NCBI GenBank assembly: GCA_965224095.1
Contig: OZ245039.1
Location: 124,001 to 188,000 of the forward strand
DNA: 64,000 bases
Direction of reading: 5' to 3'
Source of the DNA: JBPEWY01 sp965224095
Lineage (GTDB): Bacteria > Bacteroidota > Bacteroidia > Flavobacteriales > Flavobacteriaceae
This document shows positions 44,222 to 53,757 of this stretch, piece by piece. The position numbers and the translations under genes are program-made. Every line of letters begins with the position of its first letter. Within the stretch, counting starts at the first letter, position 1. Below the pieces are notes generated by a model. That model ran no database searches, had not been told where the DNA came from, and worked only from the letters and a program-made list of their open reading frames with translations.

Positions 44222-44962
44222 CTAAGGTTTGTACCAATCCCGCAAACGGACCTGTATGTTATCGTTATTATTCGTAATAAGTGTTTTAAAAGCTTTTAGA
44301 TCGCTTTTTTCCCGTTTCCCTCTATAGTGATACGGATATATAATGTCAGGTTTAAATTCAAGGACAGCATCAGCCGCATGGTGAATATCCATGGTAAAGG
44401 GAAGATTCATACAAACAAAGGCAATATCAATATTTTGCAGGCGTCTCATTTCCGGTACATCTTCGGTGTCTCCGCTTATGTACACAGTTTTATCCCCCAT
44501 TTTTAATGTATACCCGTTACCTCTTCCCTTTGGATGCCTTAAATTAGGAGCATCCTCCGGTAAATTGTACATGGGAATAGCTTTTATTTGTATGTCGTGA
44601 ACAACAGTATCCTGATTGTTTTCCAGGATCATTGCCTTGTTTTTTAAAAACTCGGGCATGATGGTATATACAGCTTTTGGAACCACCACGGTAGTACTGT
44701 CTATAGAAAGTTCCCGAAGCGTTTTAATATCATAATGATCCCGATGAATATCTGTTATCAAGATAATATCTGGTGATTTTAGAGAATTATACCGTTTAAT
44801 TCCCCCATACGGATCTACTAAAATACATATCGAATCGTACTGAAGTGCGAGGCTGCCATGATAAATGGGCTGCACCAGGATTTTATCAATTTTATCGGGT
44901 GTAACAAGCTGAGAAATACCTGCTAAAGGAGCTAAAAAAAGGGCGAAAACCAAACTTTTCAT
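44222..44962 (-). CDS. Exported metallo-beta-lactamase-fold hydrolase
   Basis: 246 residues with a signal peptide (KSLVFALFLAPLAGIS). MBL-like core: ILVDPYGGIKRY, ITDIHRDHYDIKTL (about residue 90), YISGDTEDVPEMRRL (about 169) and YPYHYRG (about 225). The first histidine of the usual HxHxDH is replaced by Asp (DIHRDH); this looks like a subfamily trait rather than decay, since the rest is intact. Related in layout to UPF0173/UlaG-like hydrolases. Substrate unknown. Confidence 0.82.
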   Translation of the reverse strand: MKSLVFALFLAPLAGISQLVTPDKIDKILVQPIYHGSLALQYDSICILVDPYGGIKRYNSLKSPDIILITDIHRDHYDIKTLRELSIDSTTVVVPKAVYTIMPEFLKNKAMILENNQDTVVHDIQIKAIPMYNLPEDAPNLRHPKGRGNGYTLKMGDKTVYISGDTEDVPEMRRLQNIDIAFVCMNLPFTMDIHHAADAVLEFKPDIIYPYHYRGKREKSDLKAFKTLITNNNDNIQVRLRDWYKP

Positions 44963-45083
44963 AGGAAAAAGTGTTATTAATCATAAAAATAATGCTTTTA
45001 ATCGGTAATCGACAATAACATACTGTATAGTTGGTTAATATTTATAATTTTGATAGACCCAATAAATTAACCTGTTTAGCTAT

Positions 45084-47342
45084 ATGCCCTTAAAAAGAAC
45101 TTTTCTTTTTGTGTTATTCGGCTTCATTGGCTGGTGTACTTCTGCCCAGGAGGACAAGCATTCTCGTTTGGATAGTTTGTATCAGCAATCTAAATCTCAT
45201 AACATAAAATACGATTATAAGAGGTCTATGGAGACGGCTAACGAGCTGATAAATCTGGCTCGGGAAGAAGACTCCTATTACTACCTGGCTAAGGGGTACA
45301 ATATGATTGGTTTGAACAATGAAATGGTATACGATACCGTAGCTGCGGTTAACCATTTTAAGAAGTCTTTAGAGTTTGCCGAATTAGCAGAAGATCAGAA
45401 ACTTATTTCCGCCGCATATAACAATCTGGCCAATGTATACTCGTATGCCCATAAGAATGATAAAAAAGCATTGAAGTTTTACCAATTAGCCTTGCAGTAC
45501 GCCGAGGAGGTGGCTGATACTACCTCGATGATTACGCCGGTAATGAATATTGGATGGATGTATCTGGATGCAAACAAAACGGAAGAAGCCTTTCAATATC
45601 TGGAAAAAGCCGATCGTTTTATTGAAAAAGAGGGAGGAGATCAGGAAACCATCATACAGATAAAATATTTATTAGGAGAATACTTCACTCAAAAGAAATC
45701 CTATCCTAAAGCGGAAAAATACTATAAAGAAGCTATTGCTACGGGGAGCGACACTACCGAACTCTATCAGCAACGGGCTATGGCCTATTACGGGCTTTCT
45801 GAAATGTATAGAAAGACGCGTCAATTTGAAAAATCAATCACTAATTTTAAGGTATATGACAGTCTGATAGATCTGGCATATCAAATAGATAAAGTAAAGG
45901 AAATAACCATAGCCAGTGCGCATTTTATGGCCGATGAATATAAGCGGGAACTGGAGGCTACGAAAGCAGCCAATACATTATCTGAAGAAGTGGCGGCAAA
46001 GTCAAGACACTTTTCGTTTGCTGCAGGTTTTGCCGTTATGATTTTACTTATTTACCTGATGGCTCAATACAATCATGAAAAATACAGAAAACGGATTACC
46101 GAAGCATTGGAAATAAAAAATCAACGCCTGGAACAAACCACTATAGAAGCTAAAAAATTGGCCGATATTAAAACGAGGTTCTTATCTACGGTAAGTCATG
46201 AATTACGTACGCCTTTATACGGAATAATTGGGATAACCAATATTCTGTTGGAGGATAAAAAGATGAACAAATCTGCTAAAGAGTACCTTACTTCTCTAAA
46301 GTTTTCAGGAGATTATCTGATTGATTTGATCAACGATGTATTGCAGTTAAGCAAGATTGAATCAAACAAGGTTGTCCTTCAGAAGAACAGTTTTAATATC
46401 AGATGGTTAATTTATAATATCAAACATGCTTTTGAGCATCAACTAAGACGTAAGAAGAACAAATTGCGTATCGACATTGACGAAACTATTCCGGATAATT
46501 TATTGGGTGATTCGGTGCGCTTGTCGCAGGTGATTATCAATTTGTTGGGAAATGCCATTAAATTTACAGAAAAGGGGACTATTCAAATTAGCTTAACGGC
46601 TGATAAGATTACGGAAAACAGAGTCCGAATCTTGTTTGTTCTTGAAGATGAAGGAGTGGGAATTCCGGAGGAGATGCAAGCCAGAATTTTTGAGAGTTTT
46701 ACCCAGTTAAACAGGGAAGATGGTGAGTATCAGGGAACGGGATTAGGGCTCTCCATAGTTCAAAAACTCATTCAGCTATTCGGTAGTGAGATAAAGTTAG
46801 AGAGTAAAGAAGGGGAAGGGTCTAAATTTACCTTCCACCTGGCATTTGATATTGATCACAATGTTGAAAAAGTTGAAGAAGATATACTAGCCATCGATCC
46901 GAAAACAGATCGTAAGAAGCGGGTTCTTGTGGTAGAAGATAATAAGATTAACCAAATAGTAACCCAAAAAATACTGGAGAAGGAAGGTTTTGAGGTTACT
47001 GTGGTATGGAATGGAGAACAAGCCGTCGAGCAGGTTAAGAATTCAGAATATGAAGTGGTATTAATGGATCTTAACATGCCAAAAATGGACGGTTTTGAAG
47101 CTTCCAGGCGTATCAGGAAATTTGATGTAAAAACACCGATTATAGCACTTACGGCGGTAGAAGTATCGGAAGTTAAGGATCGCATCAAAGTAGTTGGAAT
47201 TACCGATATTGTTGTAAAACCTTATGATGAAAGAGAGTTTTTCCAAACCATATACAAACATATGCGGAATGCTTCTATCCAGCCTAAGGTAGTACAGCCA
47301 AAAGGAACGAAAAAAACAACTCCCAGAAAATTGAAACCTTAA
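45084..47342 (+). CDS. Hybrid sensor histidine kinase with TPR sensor and receiver domain
   Basis: 752 residues: signal peptide (FLFVLFGFIGWCTSAQ), periplasmic TPR repeats (about 25-290), and a transmembrane helix (FAAGFAVMILLIYLMAQYN, about 311-329). A HisKA domain follows with the phospho-His in STVSHELRTPLYGIIG (about 373), then HATPase_c (NLLGNAIKFTEKG, EDEGVGIP, QGTGLGLSIVQKL). The C-terminal receiver has phospho-Asp in VVLMDLNMPKMDGFEAS and K in VVKPYDE. No DNA-binding domain is fused, so an HPt or response partner elsewhere is expected. TAATTTTG at 45045-45052 is a possible -7 box. Confidence 0.93.
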   Translation: MPLKRTFLFVLFGFIGWCTSAQEDKHSRLDSLYQQSKSHNIKYDYKRSMETANELINLAREEDSYYYLAKGYNMIGLNNEMVYDTVAAVNHFKKSLEFAELAEDQKLISAAYNNLANVYSYAHKNDKKALKFYQLALQYAEEVADTTSMITPVMNIGWMYLDANKTEEAFQYLEKADRFIEKEGGDQETIIQIKYLLGEYFTQKKSYPKAEKYYKEAIATGSDTTELYQQRAMAYYGLSEMYRKTRQFEKSITNFKVYDSLIDLAYQIDKVKEITIASAHFMADEYKRELEATKAANTLSEEVAAKSRHFSFAAGFAVMILLIYLMAQYNHEKYRKRITEALEIKNQRLEQTTIEAKKLADIKTRFLSTVSHELRTPLYGIIGITNILLEDKKMNKSAKEYLTSLKFSGDYLIDLINDVLQLSKIESNKVVLQKNSFNIRWLIYNIKHAFEHQLRRKKNKLRIDIDETIPDNLLGDSVRLSQVIINLLGNAIKFTEKGTIQISLTADKITENRVRILFVLEDEGVGIPEEMQARIFESFTQLNREDGEYQGTGLGLSIVQKLIQLFGSEIKLESKEGEGSKFTFHLAFDIDHNVEKVEEDILAIDPKTDRKKRVLVVEDNKINQIVTQKILEKEGFEVTVVWNGEQAVEQVKNSEYEVVLMDLNMPKMDGFEASRRIRKFDVKTPIIALTAVEVSEVKDRIKVVGITDIVVKPYDEREFFQTIYKHMRNASIQPKVVQPKGTKKTTPRKLKP

Positions 47343-48295
47343 TTCAGGAGGTGTTCCATTTTAATATTACTTCTGAGATAAGGAGAATCTTTCTCTACGG
47401 CAATTTCCTTAAATCCGAATTTTCTATAGATGTAAATGGCATTTTCCAGTTTGGTATTCGAATAGAGAACAAGTTTTTCCCATGACATCTCTTTTGCAAA
47501 ATCAATACAGTACTGCATGAGTTTTTGTCCTATTTTTTGCCCTTGATATTCCGGAGAAACAGCCATTTTACTTAATTCGAAAACGCCGTCGCTAATTTTG
47601 ATGAGAGCCACGGTTCCAACAAGCTGTTCTCCGCTTTTTGCAAAGAAAATATGACCTCCCGGATCAATTATAAATGTTTGGGCATGTAATAAAACCTCCT
47701 GATCGTGGGGCTCCACTACAAAATATTTTTCCAACCATGCTATATTAAGGTCTTTAAAAACAGTTGCCCAGTCTTCCTGAAAAGGGACAATCTCAATTTT
47801 ATCTAACATTCTTGTATTGTGATAATTAATAATACGGTTACTAAAGGAATTTTCAGCAAATTTTGCTTCTAATGCGTCCAGGTGATCAATAAGCTTAGCC
47901 TGCGAAGAAGCGGTTAATCCGCTTATACAGGTGTCGATAGAGTTCCATATCGGTATTAGTATTTTGTGAAGCTCGGAACCTTGTTCCGAGAGCGCAATGT
48001 TCTTTTTGCGCTTGTCCAGTTGATCTTTCGTAACCTGGATATACCCTTTTTTGCTCAGTTTGGTAATAACCTGGGTTACCGCCGGTTGTGAAATAACAAG
48101 TGCTTCGGTAATATCGGTGGTGGTAGTGGTTTTGTATTGGGTAATAAATTGGAATGCGGGAAAAAGATATGGGTCAAAATCTATCTGGTAATAGTCGTAC
48201 ACCAACTGTGTTTCCTTCATAATATACTCGCTTAAGCGCTTGAGCCGGGAGCCTAATCCTAATTCTTTAATAGCTTTTAAATAATCCATATACAT
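47339..48295 (-). CDS. MarR-type regulator fused to a GNAT acetyltransferase
   Basis: 318 residues in two parts. Residues about 1-150 form a MarR winged helix (TTTTDITEALVISQPAVTQVITKLSKKGYIQVTKDQLDKRKKNIALSEQG). Residues about 165-318 form a GNAT domain (FELSKMAVSPEYQGQKIGQKLMQYCIDFAKEM, with the Q/GxxxG acetyl-CoA loop, and ENAIYIYRKFGFKEIAVE). Such fusions are known in bacteria. The convergent hybrid-kinase gene overlaps its end by 4 bp. Target genes and acetyl acceptor are unknown. Confidence 0.9.
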   Translation of the reverse strand: MYMDYLKAIKELGLGSRLKRLSEYIMKETQLVYDYYQIDFDPYLFPAFQFITQYKTTTTTDITEALVISQPAVTQVITKLSKKGYIQVTKDQLDKRKKNIALSEQGSELHKILIPIWNSIDTCISGLTASSQAKLIDHLDALEAKFAENSFSNRIINYHNTRMLDKIEIVPFQEDWATVFKDLNIAWLEKYFVVEPHDQEVLLHAQTFIIDPGGHIFFAKSGEQLVGTVALIKISDGVFELSKMAVSPEYQGQKIGQKLMQYCIDFAKEMSWEKLVLYSNTKLENAIYIYRKFGFKEIAVEKDSPYLRSNIKMEHLLN

Positions 48296-48351
48296 TTATA
48301 TAAATACTTATGTAAATATATTAATTATTCCAAAACCCACAAAAAAAGCAT

Positions 48352-49404
48352 TTACTTTATAAAATCGGTAATAAGATAAGCGATGAATTTGCCAACCAAT
48401 TGCTCAGAGGTAGCTTCGTCGGTACTAACAGCAGCCCCGCAAATATGTAAATAGGCAGCATTATTACGTTTTCCGCAAATTGCCATATACCTCCGTGCCT
48501 GATTAACATCAAATCCGCTTGGAGTGATAGCACTGCCCGTAATCCCGGCAATGGCACTACAATCTACCTCCACGCCAAATGGTTGTCTACCCATAAATTT
48601 AAGTCCCCGTAACAATTGAGTATCAAAATCGGTACGTTTATTAATTTCAATATCCTCAAAAGTGACGTATGCCACTTCCGTAGATAACAAGCCAAAGGTT
48701 TTGAAAATGCGCTTTGAGGTATAGTTTTCGTGAAGTCCCAGTATAAAATATTTCTTTAAAAATCCCTCGTAAAACGCATATGAAAATCCATTTCTACTAT
48801 GTCTGCCTTCCATAGCACTGAAGTTGGAATACGCATCTAAATTAATAGCGTGAATCGGACGGTTTATTGCCAGGCTGTACCCTTTTATAATACCGTAGGC
48901 ATTATTATGGCCACCCCCCACAACAATGGGTTTTTTTCCTGCCTTTACAATCAACGAGACGTAATAAGTAACTTCTTTATCAATATTTTCAACGAGTTTG
49001 CGAACTTCTTTGATATTGCTTTCGTCCAGTTTTTCAAATGTATTGAGTTTCTTGTATTCCTCTTCAAAACTCAGGAAGCCCATTATGAGCAGCTTACCTC
49101 CTTTGTTAAATGCATTTTGTTGCGTGTTTAAAAGGTATTTTAAACCAATTTCCCAGGAATTCCGGGCACCGGCACGGCCGTAGTTGGCCTGAATCCCTAT
49201 ATCTTCAGAAATCCCAAGGAAAACATACGTGGCTTGAGAAGCTGCAATTTGATCTTCAATAGGGGTGCTTTCATTTAAAGTACGAACTTTTTCACCTAAT
49301 TTTGTTTCTCCCTTACGATGGTGAATATAGGTAGTTAATTTTTTTAAATTCAGTAGCTTAAGTCTTTGAGCCATAGAAAGCGTTTTATATTTTTGCCCTG
49401 TCAA
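48352..49404 (-). CDS. Formimidoylglutamase-like (arginase superfamily) protein with altered metal site
   Basis: 350 residues. Ureohydrolase fold landmarks are recognisable: VVGGGHNNAYGIIKGYS (about residue 165), INLDAYSNFSAMEGRHSRNGFSYAFYEG (about 189) and FGVEVDCSAIAGITGSAITPSGFDVNQAR (about 285). In active arginase-type enzymes the second motif is DAHxD and the third carries two metal aspartates (DxD). Here they read DAYSN and EVDCS, so several Mn ligands are changed. It may be an inactive paralogue or binding protein rather than HutG. hutI lies one gene away on the same strand; hutU and hutH are not in the window. Confidence 0.82.
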   Translation of the reverse strand: MTGQKYKTLSMAQRLKLLNLKKLTTYIHHRKGETKLGEKVRTLNESTPIEDQIAASQATYVFLGISEDIGIQANYGRAGARNSWEIGLKYLLNTQQNAFNKGGKLLIMGFLSFEEEYKKLNTFEKLDESNIKEVRKLVENIDKEVTYYVSLIVKAGKKPIVVGGGHNNAYGIIKGYSLAINRPIHAINLDAYSNFSAMEGRHSRNGFSYAFYEGFLKKYFILGLHENYTSKRIFKTFGLLSTEVAYVTFEDIEINKRTDFDTQLLRGLKFMGRQPFGVEVDCSAIAGITGSAITPSGFDVNQARRYMAICGKRNNAAYLHICGAAVSTDEATSEQLVGKFIAYLITDFIK

Positions 49405-49524
49405 TTAGTAAAATAAAAGTAGGTTTAAAAATCTAAATAGCCAACATCTAACGTATATAGAGCATATGCTTTATAACAAAAAAAACATTAAAGCGTTAAA
49501 TACTAGAAATTTAAAATTAAAATT

Positions 49525-50412
49525 ATGACTGAGAACAAAAGTAACAATGGGTTAAAGGTTATCGCAGGATTGCTCGGAGCAATTCTGATTGGAACTTTAA
49601 TTTATACCATTAGCCTTTATCAGGACAAACAGGAAACTACTGCCAAACTAACAGAGGAAAAGCAATTAGTGGTTGATGATTTAAATAGCTTGAAGTCAGA
49701 GTACGATCGCGCTATTGAGGAAAGTAATACCACTAATCAGGAGTTGATTGAAGCTCGGGATCGCATTACCAAGTACATTGACTCTGTTAAAACCATGAAG
49801 GCTGATATCTCAGCACTTTGGAAATACAGAAAGCAGGTTAATGTCCTGAAGAAAGAGCGTGAGATTTTAATGGCTCAGAACGACTCATTGAGAAGCTCTA
49901 ATACGCTATTGGCCATGGAAAGAGACAGTACCATTGTTTTATTGGAAGAACAAACCACATTTAATGATTCTTTGGTTGTTCAAAACACCGAATTGGCTAA
50001 GGTTGTAGAATTAGGTTCGGCTTTAAATCTTTCAAAATTTGTAGTTGATGCGGTTAAAGAAAGAAGTAGCGGAAAGTTGGTTTCTACAAGCAGAGCGAGC
50101 AGAGCAGACAAATTTAAAGTTTGTTTTACGGTTGCTGATAATAAAATTTCAGATGCTGGCGATCGTCAGTTCTTTATTGAAGTTTTAGATCCTAGCGGAC
50201 GTGTTCTGGGAGAAAATGCTACAACTTCTACAGAAGATGGTACGTCGGTAAATTACAGCAAAGCCACGAATTTCTACTATGAAAACAAAGCGCTTGACGT
50301 ATGTGATTACGTAAATAAGCCGGGAGATGATTTTGCTAAAGGAAGTTATACGGTAAATGTATATGATGACGGACTTAAACTTTTAGGATCTTCTAAGTTT
50401 ACATTGAAGTAA
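49525..50412 (+). CDS. Membrane-anchored coiled-coil protein
   Basis: 295 residues: one N-terminal transmembrane helix (VIAGLLGAILIGTLIYTISLY, about 11-31), then a long heptad-rich coiled coil to about residue 155. A C-terminal beta-rich domain (KFKVCFTVADNKISDAGDRQFFIEVLDPSGRVLGENATTSTEDGTSVNYSK ... GSYTVNVYDDGLKLLGSSKFTLK) resembles an Ig-like or fibronectin-like fold. No named family recognised; conserved-looking flavobacterial envelope protein. Single-gene unit ended by the shared terminator. Confidence 0.75.
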   Translation: MTENKSNNGLKVIAGLLGAILIGTLIYTISLYQDKQETTAKLTEEKQLVVDDLNSLKSEYDRAIEESNTTNQELIEARDRITKYIDSVKTMKADISALWKYRKQVNVLKKEREILMAQNDSLRSSNTLLAMERDSTIVLLEEQTTFNDSLVVQNTELAKVVELGSALNLSKFVVDAVKERSSGKLVSTSRASRADKFKVCFTVADNKISDAGDRQFFIEVLDPSGRVLGENATTSTEDGTSVNYSKATNFYYENKALDVCDYVNKPGDDFAKGSYTVNVYDDGLKLLGSSKFTLK

Positions 50413-50434
50413 TAGAAAACAAAATAATAAAATA

Positions 50435-50460
50435 AAAAAGCGCCTTAAATGGCGCTTTTT
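50435..50460. terminator. Bidirectional terminator between the coiled-coil gene and hutI
   Basis: AAAAAGCGCC pairs with GGCGCTTTTT around TTAAAT, with A- and T-runs on both sides, so it can serve both convergent genes. Confidence 0.85.
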
Positions 50461-51699
50461 TTATTTTACGGATTTGCCATTTATAAAAACAGAATCGATT
50501 AAATTACTGCCGAAAGCGTAGGGAATAAAGTAATAAGATGATATTTCCGAAGTAAGTATTAAATTTGCCTGTTTCCCTTTGGTTATACTTCCATGAGTAT
50601 CAGAAATACCCATGGCGTAAGCACCGTTTAATGTGGCCGCATTAATGGCTTCCTCCGGAGTCATTTTCATTTTTATACAAGCGGTACTCACCACAAAGTT
50701 CATGTTACCACTTGGTGTGGAACCCGGATTGTAATCGGTGGCCAATGCCAACGGGAGTCCTGCATTGATGATCCTCCTGGCAGGGGTGTAGGGGATACTC
50801 AAAAAATAAGAGCAGGAGGGAAGTGCTACCGGCATCGTTTTACTTCCCGTAAGAGATTGAATATCATGGTCAGTGAGTTCCTCCAGGTGATCAACCGACA
50901 GGGCTTGATGCTCTACTCCCGCTTTAACACCTCCAATGGCATGGAATTGGTTTACATGAATTTTAGGAATCAGACCATACGGTTCAGCGGCTTCTAGAAG
51001 ACGATGTGTATCTTGTACCGTAAAATAACCCTCCTCACAAAAAATATCTACAAAATCGGCTAAATGCTCATCGGCAACAGCGGGTAGCATATCATTTACA
51101 ATCAAATCCATGTACCCATTCTTATTTCCTTTGTATTCAGATGGAACCGCATGAGCCCCAAGGAACGTCGCTTTTATGGGAAGCGTATATCGCTCTTTCA
51201 GCCGTCGTATAACCCGGAGCATTTTTAATTCGGCATCCACGTTGAGTCCGTAACCGCTTTTAATTTCCACGGCTCCCGTACCTAGTTGCATAACTTCTTC
51301 CAATCGCTTGGCCGATTCTTCAAACAAGGTGTCTTCATCTGTATTTCTAAGTTTTTCCGCCGAATTAAGAATACCACCGCCCCGCTTTGCTATTTCTTCA
51401 TAAGAAAGCCCGTTGATTCGGTCTACAAATTCCTGTTCCCGGGTACCGGCATATACAAGATGGGTATGACTGTCGCACCAGGCGGGGAGCATTATTTTGC
51501 CCTGGGCGTCAATAGTTTCATCCGGATTTGCTACGGGCATTTGTTCCATGGGCCCGTAGTCTGAAATACGACCATTCTCTACCAGCAAATATGCATTTTC
51601 CAGAAGAGGAAGTTCACACATTTCTGCTCCGGATACTTTCTCCGGACACGTATCGCGCACCTGTAGAAGCTGTTTTATATTTATAAATAAAATACTCAA
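50461..51699 (-). CDS. hutI: Imidazolonepropionase
   Basis: Opens the imidazolone-propionate ring to N-formimidoyl-glutamate in histidine degradation. 412 residues; amidohydrolase metal motif WCDSHTHLVYAGTREQEF (about residue 73), KSGYGLN (about 147), HVNQFHAIGGV (about 237) and ALATDYNPGS (about 315). Length and motifs are those of an active HutI, in contrast with the degenerate formimidoylglutamase-like protein nearby. hutH and hutU are not in the window. Confidence 0.95.
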   Translation of the reverse strand: MSILFINIKQLLQVRDTCPEKVSGAEMCELPLLENAYLLVENGRISDYGPMEQMPVANPDETIDAQGKIMLPAWCDSHTHLVYAGTREQEFVDRINGLSYEEIAKRGGGILNSAEKLRNTDEDTLFEESAKRLEEVMQLGTGAVEIKSGYGLNVDAELKMLRVIRRLKERYTLPIKATFLGAHAVPSEYKGNKNGYMDLIVNDMLPAVADEHLADFVDIFCEEGYFTVQDTHRLLEAAEPYGLIPKIHVNQFHAIGGVKAGVEHQALSVDHLEELTDHDIQSLTGSKTMPVALPSCSYFLSIPYTPARRIINAGLPLALATDYNPGSTPSGNMNFVVSTACIKMKMTPEEAINAATLNGAYAMGISDTHGSITKGKQANLILTSEISSYYFIPYAFGSNLIDSVFINGKSVK

Positions 51700-51720
51700 G
51701 ATTTACGGTGTTATTTTATT

Positions 51721-51760
51721 GATTTCTAATTCCTAATTCCTAATTCCTAATTCCTGATTT
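51721..51760 (-). repeat. Heptamer repeat array B (inverted)
   Basis: Complement-strand version of the RAAWTYA heptamer (TTCCTAA, TTTCTAA, TTCCTGA units). It faces array C 100 bp away, so hutI and fumC are separated by an inverted pair that could form a long hairpin. Confidence 0.8.
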
Positions 51761-51861
51761 TTGATTTTGAATTAAGTAATTGAAAATTATTTTTTTATAT
51801 GGCAGGTAGTAATTTCAAGCGATTCCTTAATATCCTTAATAAATTCATCACCGGAGGTCTG

Positions 51862-51903
51862 CAATTAGAAATCAGGAATTAGGAATTAGAAATCAGAAAT
51901 TAA
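51862..51903 (+). repeat. Heptamer repeat array C
   Basis: Tandem AATTAGA / AATCAGG / AATTAGG / AATCAGA units, ending 7 bp before the fumC stop codon. Preceded by CCGGA like arrays A and D. Confidence 0.8.
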
Positions 51904-51909
51904 TACCTT

Positions 51910-53310
51910 CTATTTCAATCCGCCAACCATATCTTCCGGCTTCACCCAGGCATCAAATTCTTCCGCGGTGAGATATCCCAGGTTAACAGCCTCTTCTTTA
52001 AGCGTTGTTCCGTTTTTATGAGCGGTATTGGCAATTTCAGCTGCTTTATAATATCCGATTTTGGTATTAAGAGCTGTTACCAGCATCAGGGAATTATTTA
52101 ATAATTCGTTAATAGTGGCATTGTTGGGTTCAATACCCTGGGCACAATGCTTATCGAAACTGATACAGGCATCTCCCAGTAACTGGGCAGATTGCAAAAT
52201 ATTTGCTGCCATTACCGGCTTAAATACGTTGAGTTCGTAATGACCCTGAGCACCTCCAATGGCTATAGCTACATCGTTTCCTATCACCTGAGCACAAACC
52301 ATGGTAAGTGCTTCACACTGTGTTGGGTTTACCTTCCCGGGCATAATAGAACTTCCGGGTTCGTTGGCCGGGATAATGATTTCGCCGATACCACTTCGTG
52401 GTCCGGATGCCATCATCCGGATATCATTGGCAATTTTGTTCAGAGAAACGGCTAGTTGCTTTAAAGCACCATGACTCTCCACCAGTGCGTCATGGGCAGC
52501 GAGGGCTTCAAACTTATTGTCAGCAGATTTAAAGGGAAGCCCTGTAAACTGAGCAATGTATTCTGATACGCGTTTTGCATAACCCGGAGGAGTATTAATT
52601 CCTGTCCCCACAGCGGTACCGCCAAGGGCCAGCTCAGATAAGTGATCCAATGTATTTTCCAGAGCCTTAATCCCGTGATCGAGCTGCGAGACATATCCGG
52701 AGAATTCCTGCCCCAGCGTAAGCGGAGTAGCATCCATTAAATGGGTACGTCCTATTTTAACCACACTTTTAAAAGCTTCCGATTTTTTACGCAAAGTATC
52801 CCGTAAGGCAATAACACCCGGAATGGTTACTTCTACAATTTTTTTATACGCTGCAATATGCATCCCTGTGGGGAAAGTATCGTTGGAAGACTGCGATTTG
52901 TTTACATCATCATTGGGTTGTAAGGTCTTTTCTCCTTCTCCGATAACTTTTCCGGCCAGTTCATGTGCCCGGTTGGCAATTACCTCGTTTACATTCATAT
53001 TACTTTGCGTTCCGCTTCCGGTTTGCCAGATAACCAAAGGGAACTGTTCGTCGTGTTTTCCTTCCAGGATTTCATCGCAAACGGCAGCAATGAGATCGCG
53101 CTTTTCTATAGGAAGTGCACCCAGCTCGCAGTTGGTATAAGCGGCGGCTTTCTTTAAATACGCAAAACCATATACAATTTCCAAAGGCATCGAAGCCGGA
53201 GCTCCGATCTTAAAATTATTACGGGAACGTTCCGTTTGCGCTCCCCAGTATTTATCGGCAGGAACTTTTACCTCGCCCATTGTGTCTTTCTCGATTCTGT
53301 AGCTCATCAA
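51910..53310 (-). CDS. fumC: Fumarate hydratase, class II
   Basis: Interconverts fumarate and malate in the TCA cycle; iron-independent homotetramer. 466 residues (or 465 if the second Met, giving MSYRIEKDTMGEVKVP, is used). Signatures: GSGTQSNMNVNEVIANRA (about residue 97), SSNDTFPTGMHIAAY (about 139), KIGRTHLMDATPLTLGQEFSGY (about 187) and the superfamily motif GSSIMPGKVNPTQCE (about 318). A TAAATTTG -7 candidate lies at 53336-53329 on the minus strand, close to the start. Confidence 0.97.
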   Translation of the reverse strand: MMSYRIEKDTMGEVKVPADKYWGAQTERSRNNFKIGAPASMPLEIVYGFAYLKKAAAYTNCELGALPIEKRDLIAAVCDEILEGKHDEQFPLVIWQTGSGTQSNMNVNEVIANRAHELAGKVIGEGEKTLQPNDDVNKSQSSNDTFPTGMHIAAYKKIVEVTIPGVIALRDTLRKKSEAFKSVVKIGRTHLMDATPLTLGQEFSGYVSQLDHGIKALENTLDHLSELALGGTAVGTGINTPPGYAKRVSEYIAQFTGLPFKSADNKFEALAAHDALVESHGALKQLAVSLNKIANDIRMMASGPRSGIGEIIIPANEPGSSIMPGKVNPTQCEALTMVCAQVIGNDVAIAIGGAQGHYELNVFKPVMAANILQSAQLLGDACISFDKHCAQGIEPNNATINELLNNSLMLVTALNTKIGYYKAAEIANTAHKNGTTLKEEAVNLGYLTAEEFDAWVKPEDMVGGLK

Positions 53311-53757
53311 TTAAACAATTTTGTCTTACAAATTTACGGCTTTTAAGAAGATTTTTTGTTTAATCGGATGGAATAAATTGGAGAATATGTATAGCCCTTA
53401 ATCCGGTACCGAAAGCACCACATTTACTGAATGACCTAAAGTGTCGGGCATTCGTTTCGAATATCACAAACCGGAAACCAGAAATCAGAAATTAGAAATT
53501 AGGAATTAGAAATTAGAAATAATTCCTTAAATTAGAGTTTCCTCCCGAACTTAATATTGCATTTGTAAAACACAGTTAATGTTAAGGATTCCCCCGCCTG
53601 TAAATTAAAAGGCAACGTAAGAAAACCTTAGAGTATTTTAGAATATAATTCCCGGTGTAATGGAACATTACAGTATCATTTTTATGAGGTTTAATCACCC
53701 TAGAGGCATTTATAGATAGTCTGGCACCTACGTTGGGTGCTTCATATAAACAGTAGC
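53311..53757. other. Intergenic region between fumC and a small membrane-protein gene
   Basis: About 450 bp without a gene. Contents seen: the fumC -7 candidate near 53329, heptamer array D (53470-53521), and a short hairpin GCACC/GGTGC near 53725-53741 just before the next gene, without a T-run. Nothing else recognised. Confidence 0.5.
53470..53521 (+). repeat. Heptamer repeat array D
   Basis: CCGGAAACCAG followed by tandem AAATCAG, AAATTAG, GAATTAG units over about 50 bp. Same unit and same CCGGAAA lead as array A. Confidence 0.8.

Noticed and set aside
51788..51864. Minus-strand fragment (TSGDEFIKDIKESLEITTC) between hutI and fumC as a pseudogene remnant
   Set aside because: It reads protein-like for about 24 codons but is bounded by a stop on one side and runs into a repeat array on the other; no family was recognised, so chance cannot be excluded.
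51721..51903. CRISPR array
   Set aside because: Units are only 7 bp, directly abutting and without unique spacers; no cas genes are present.
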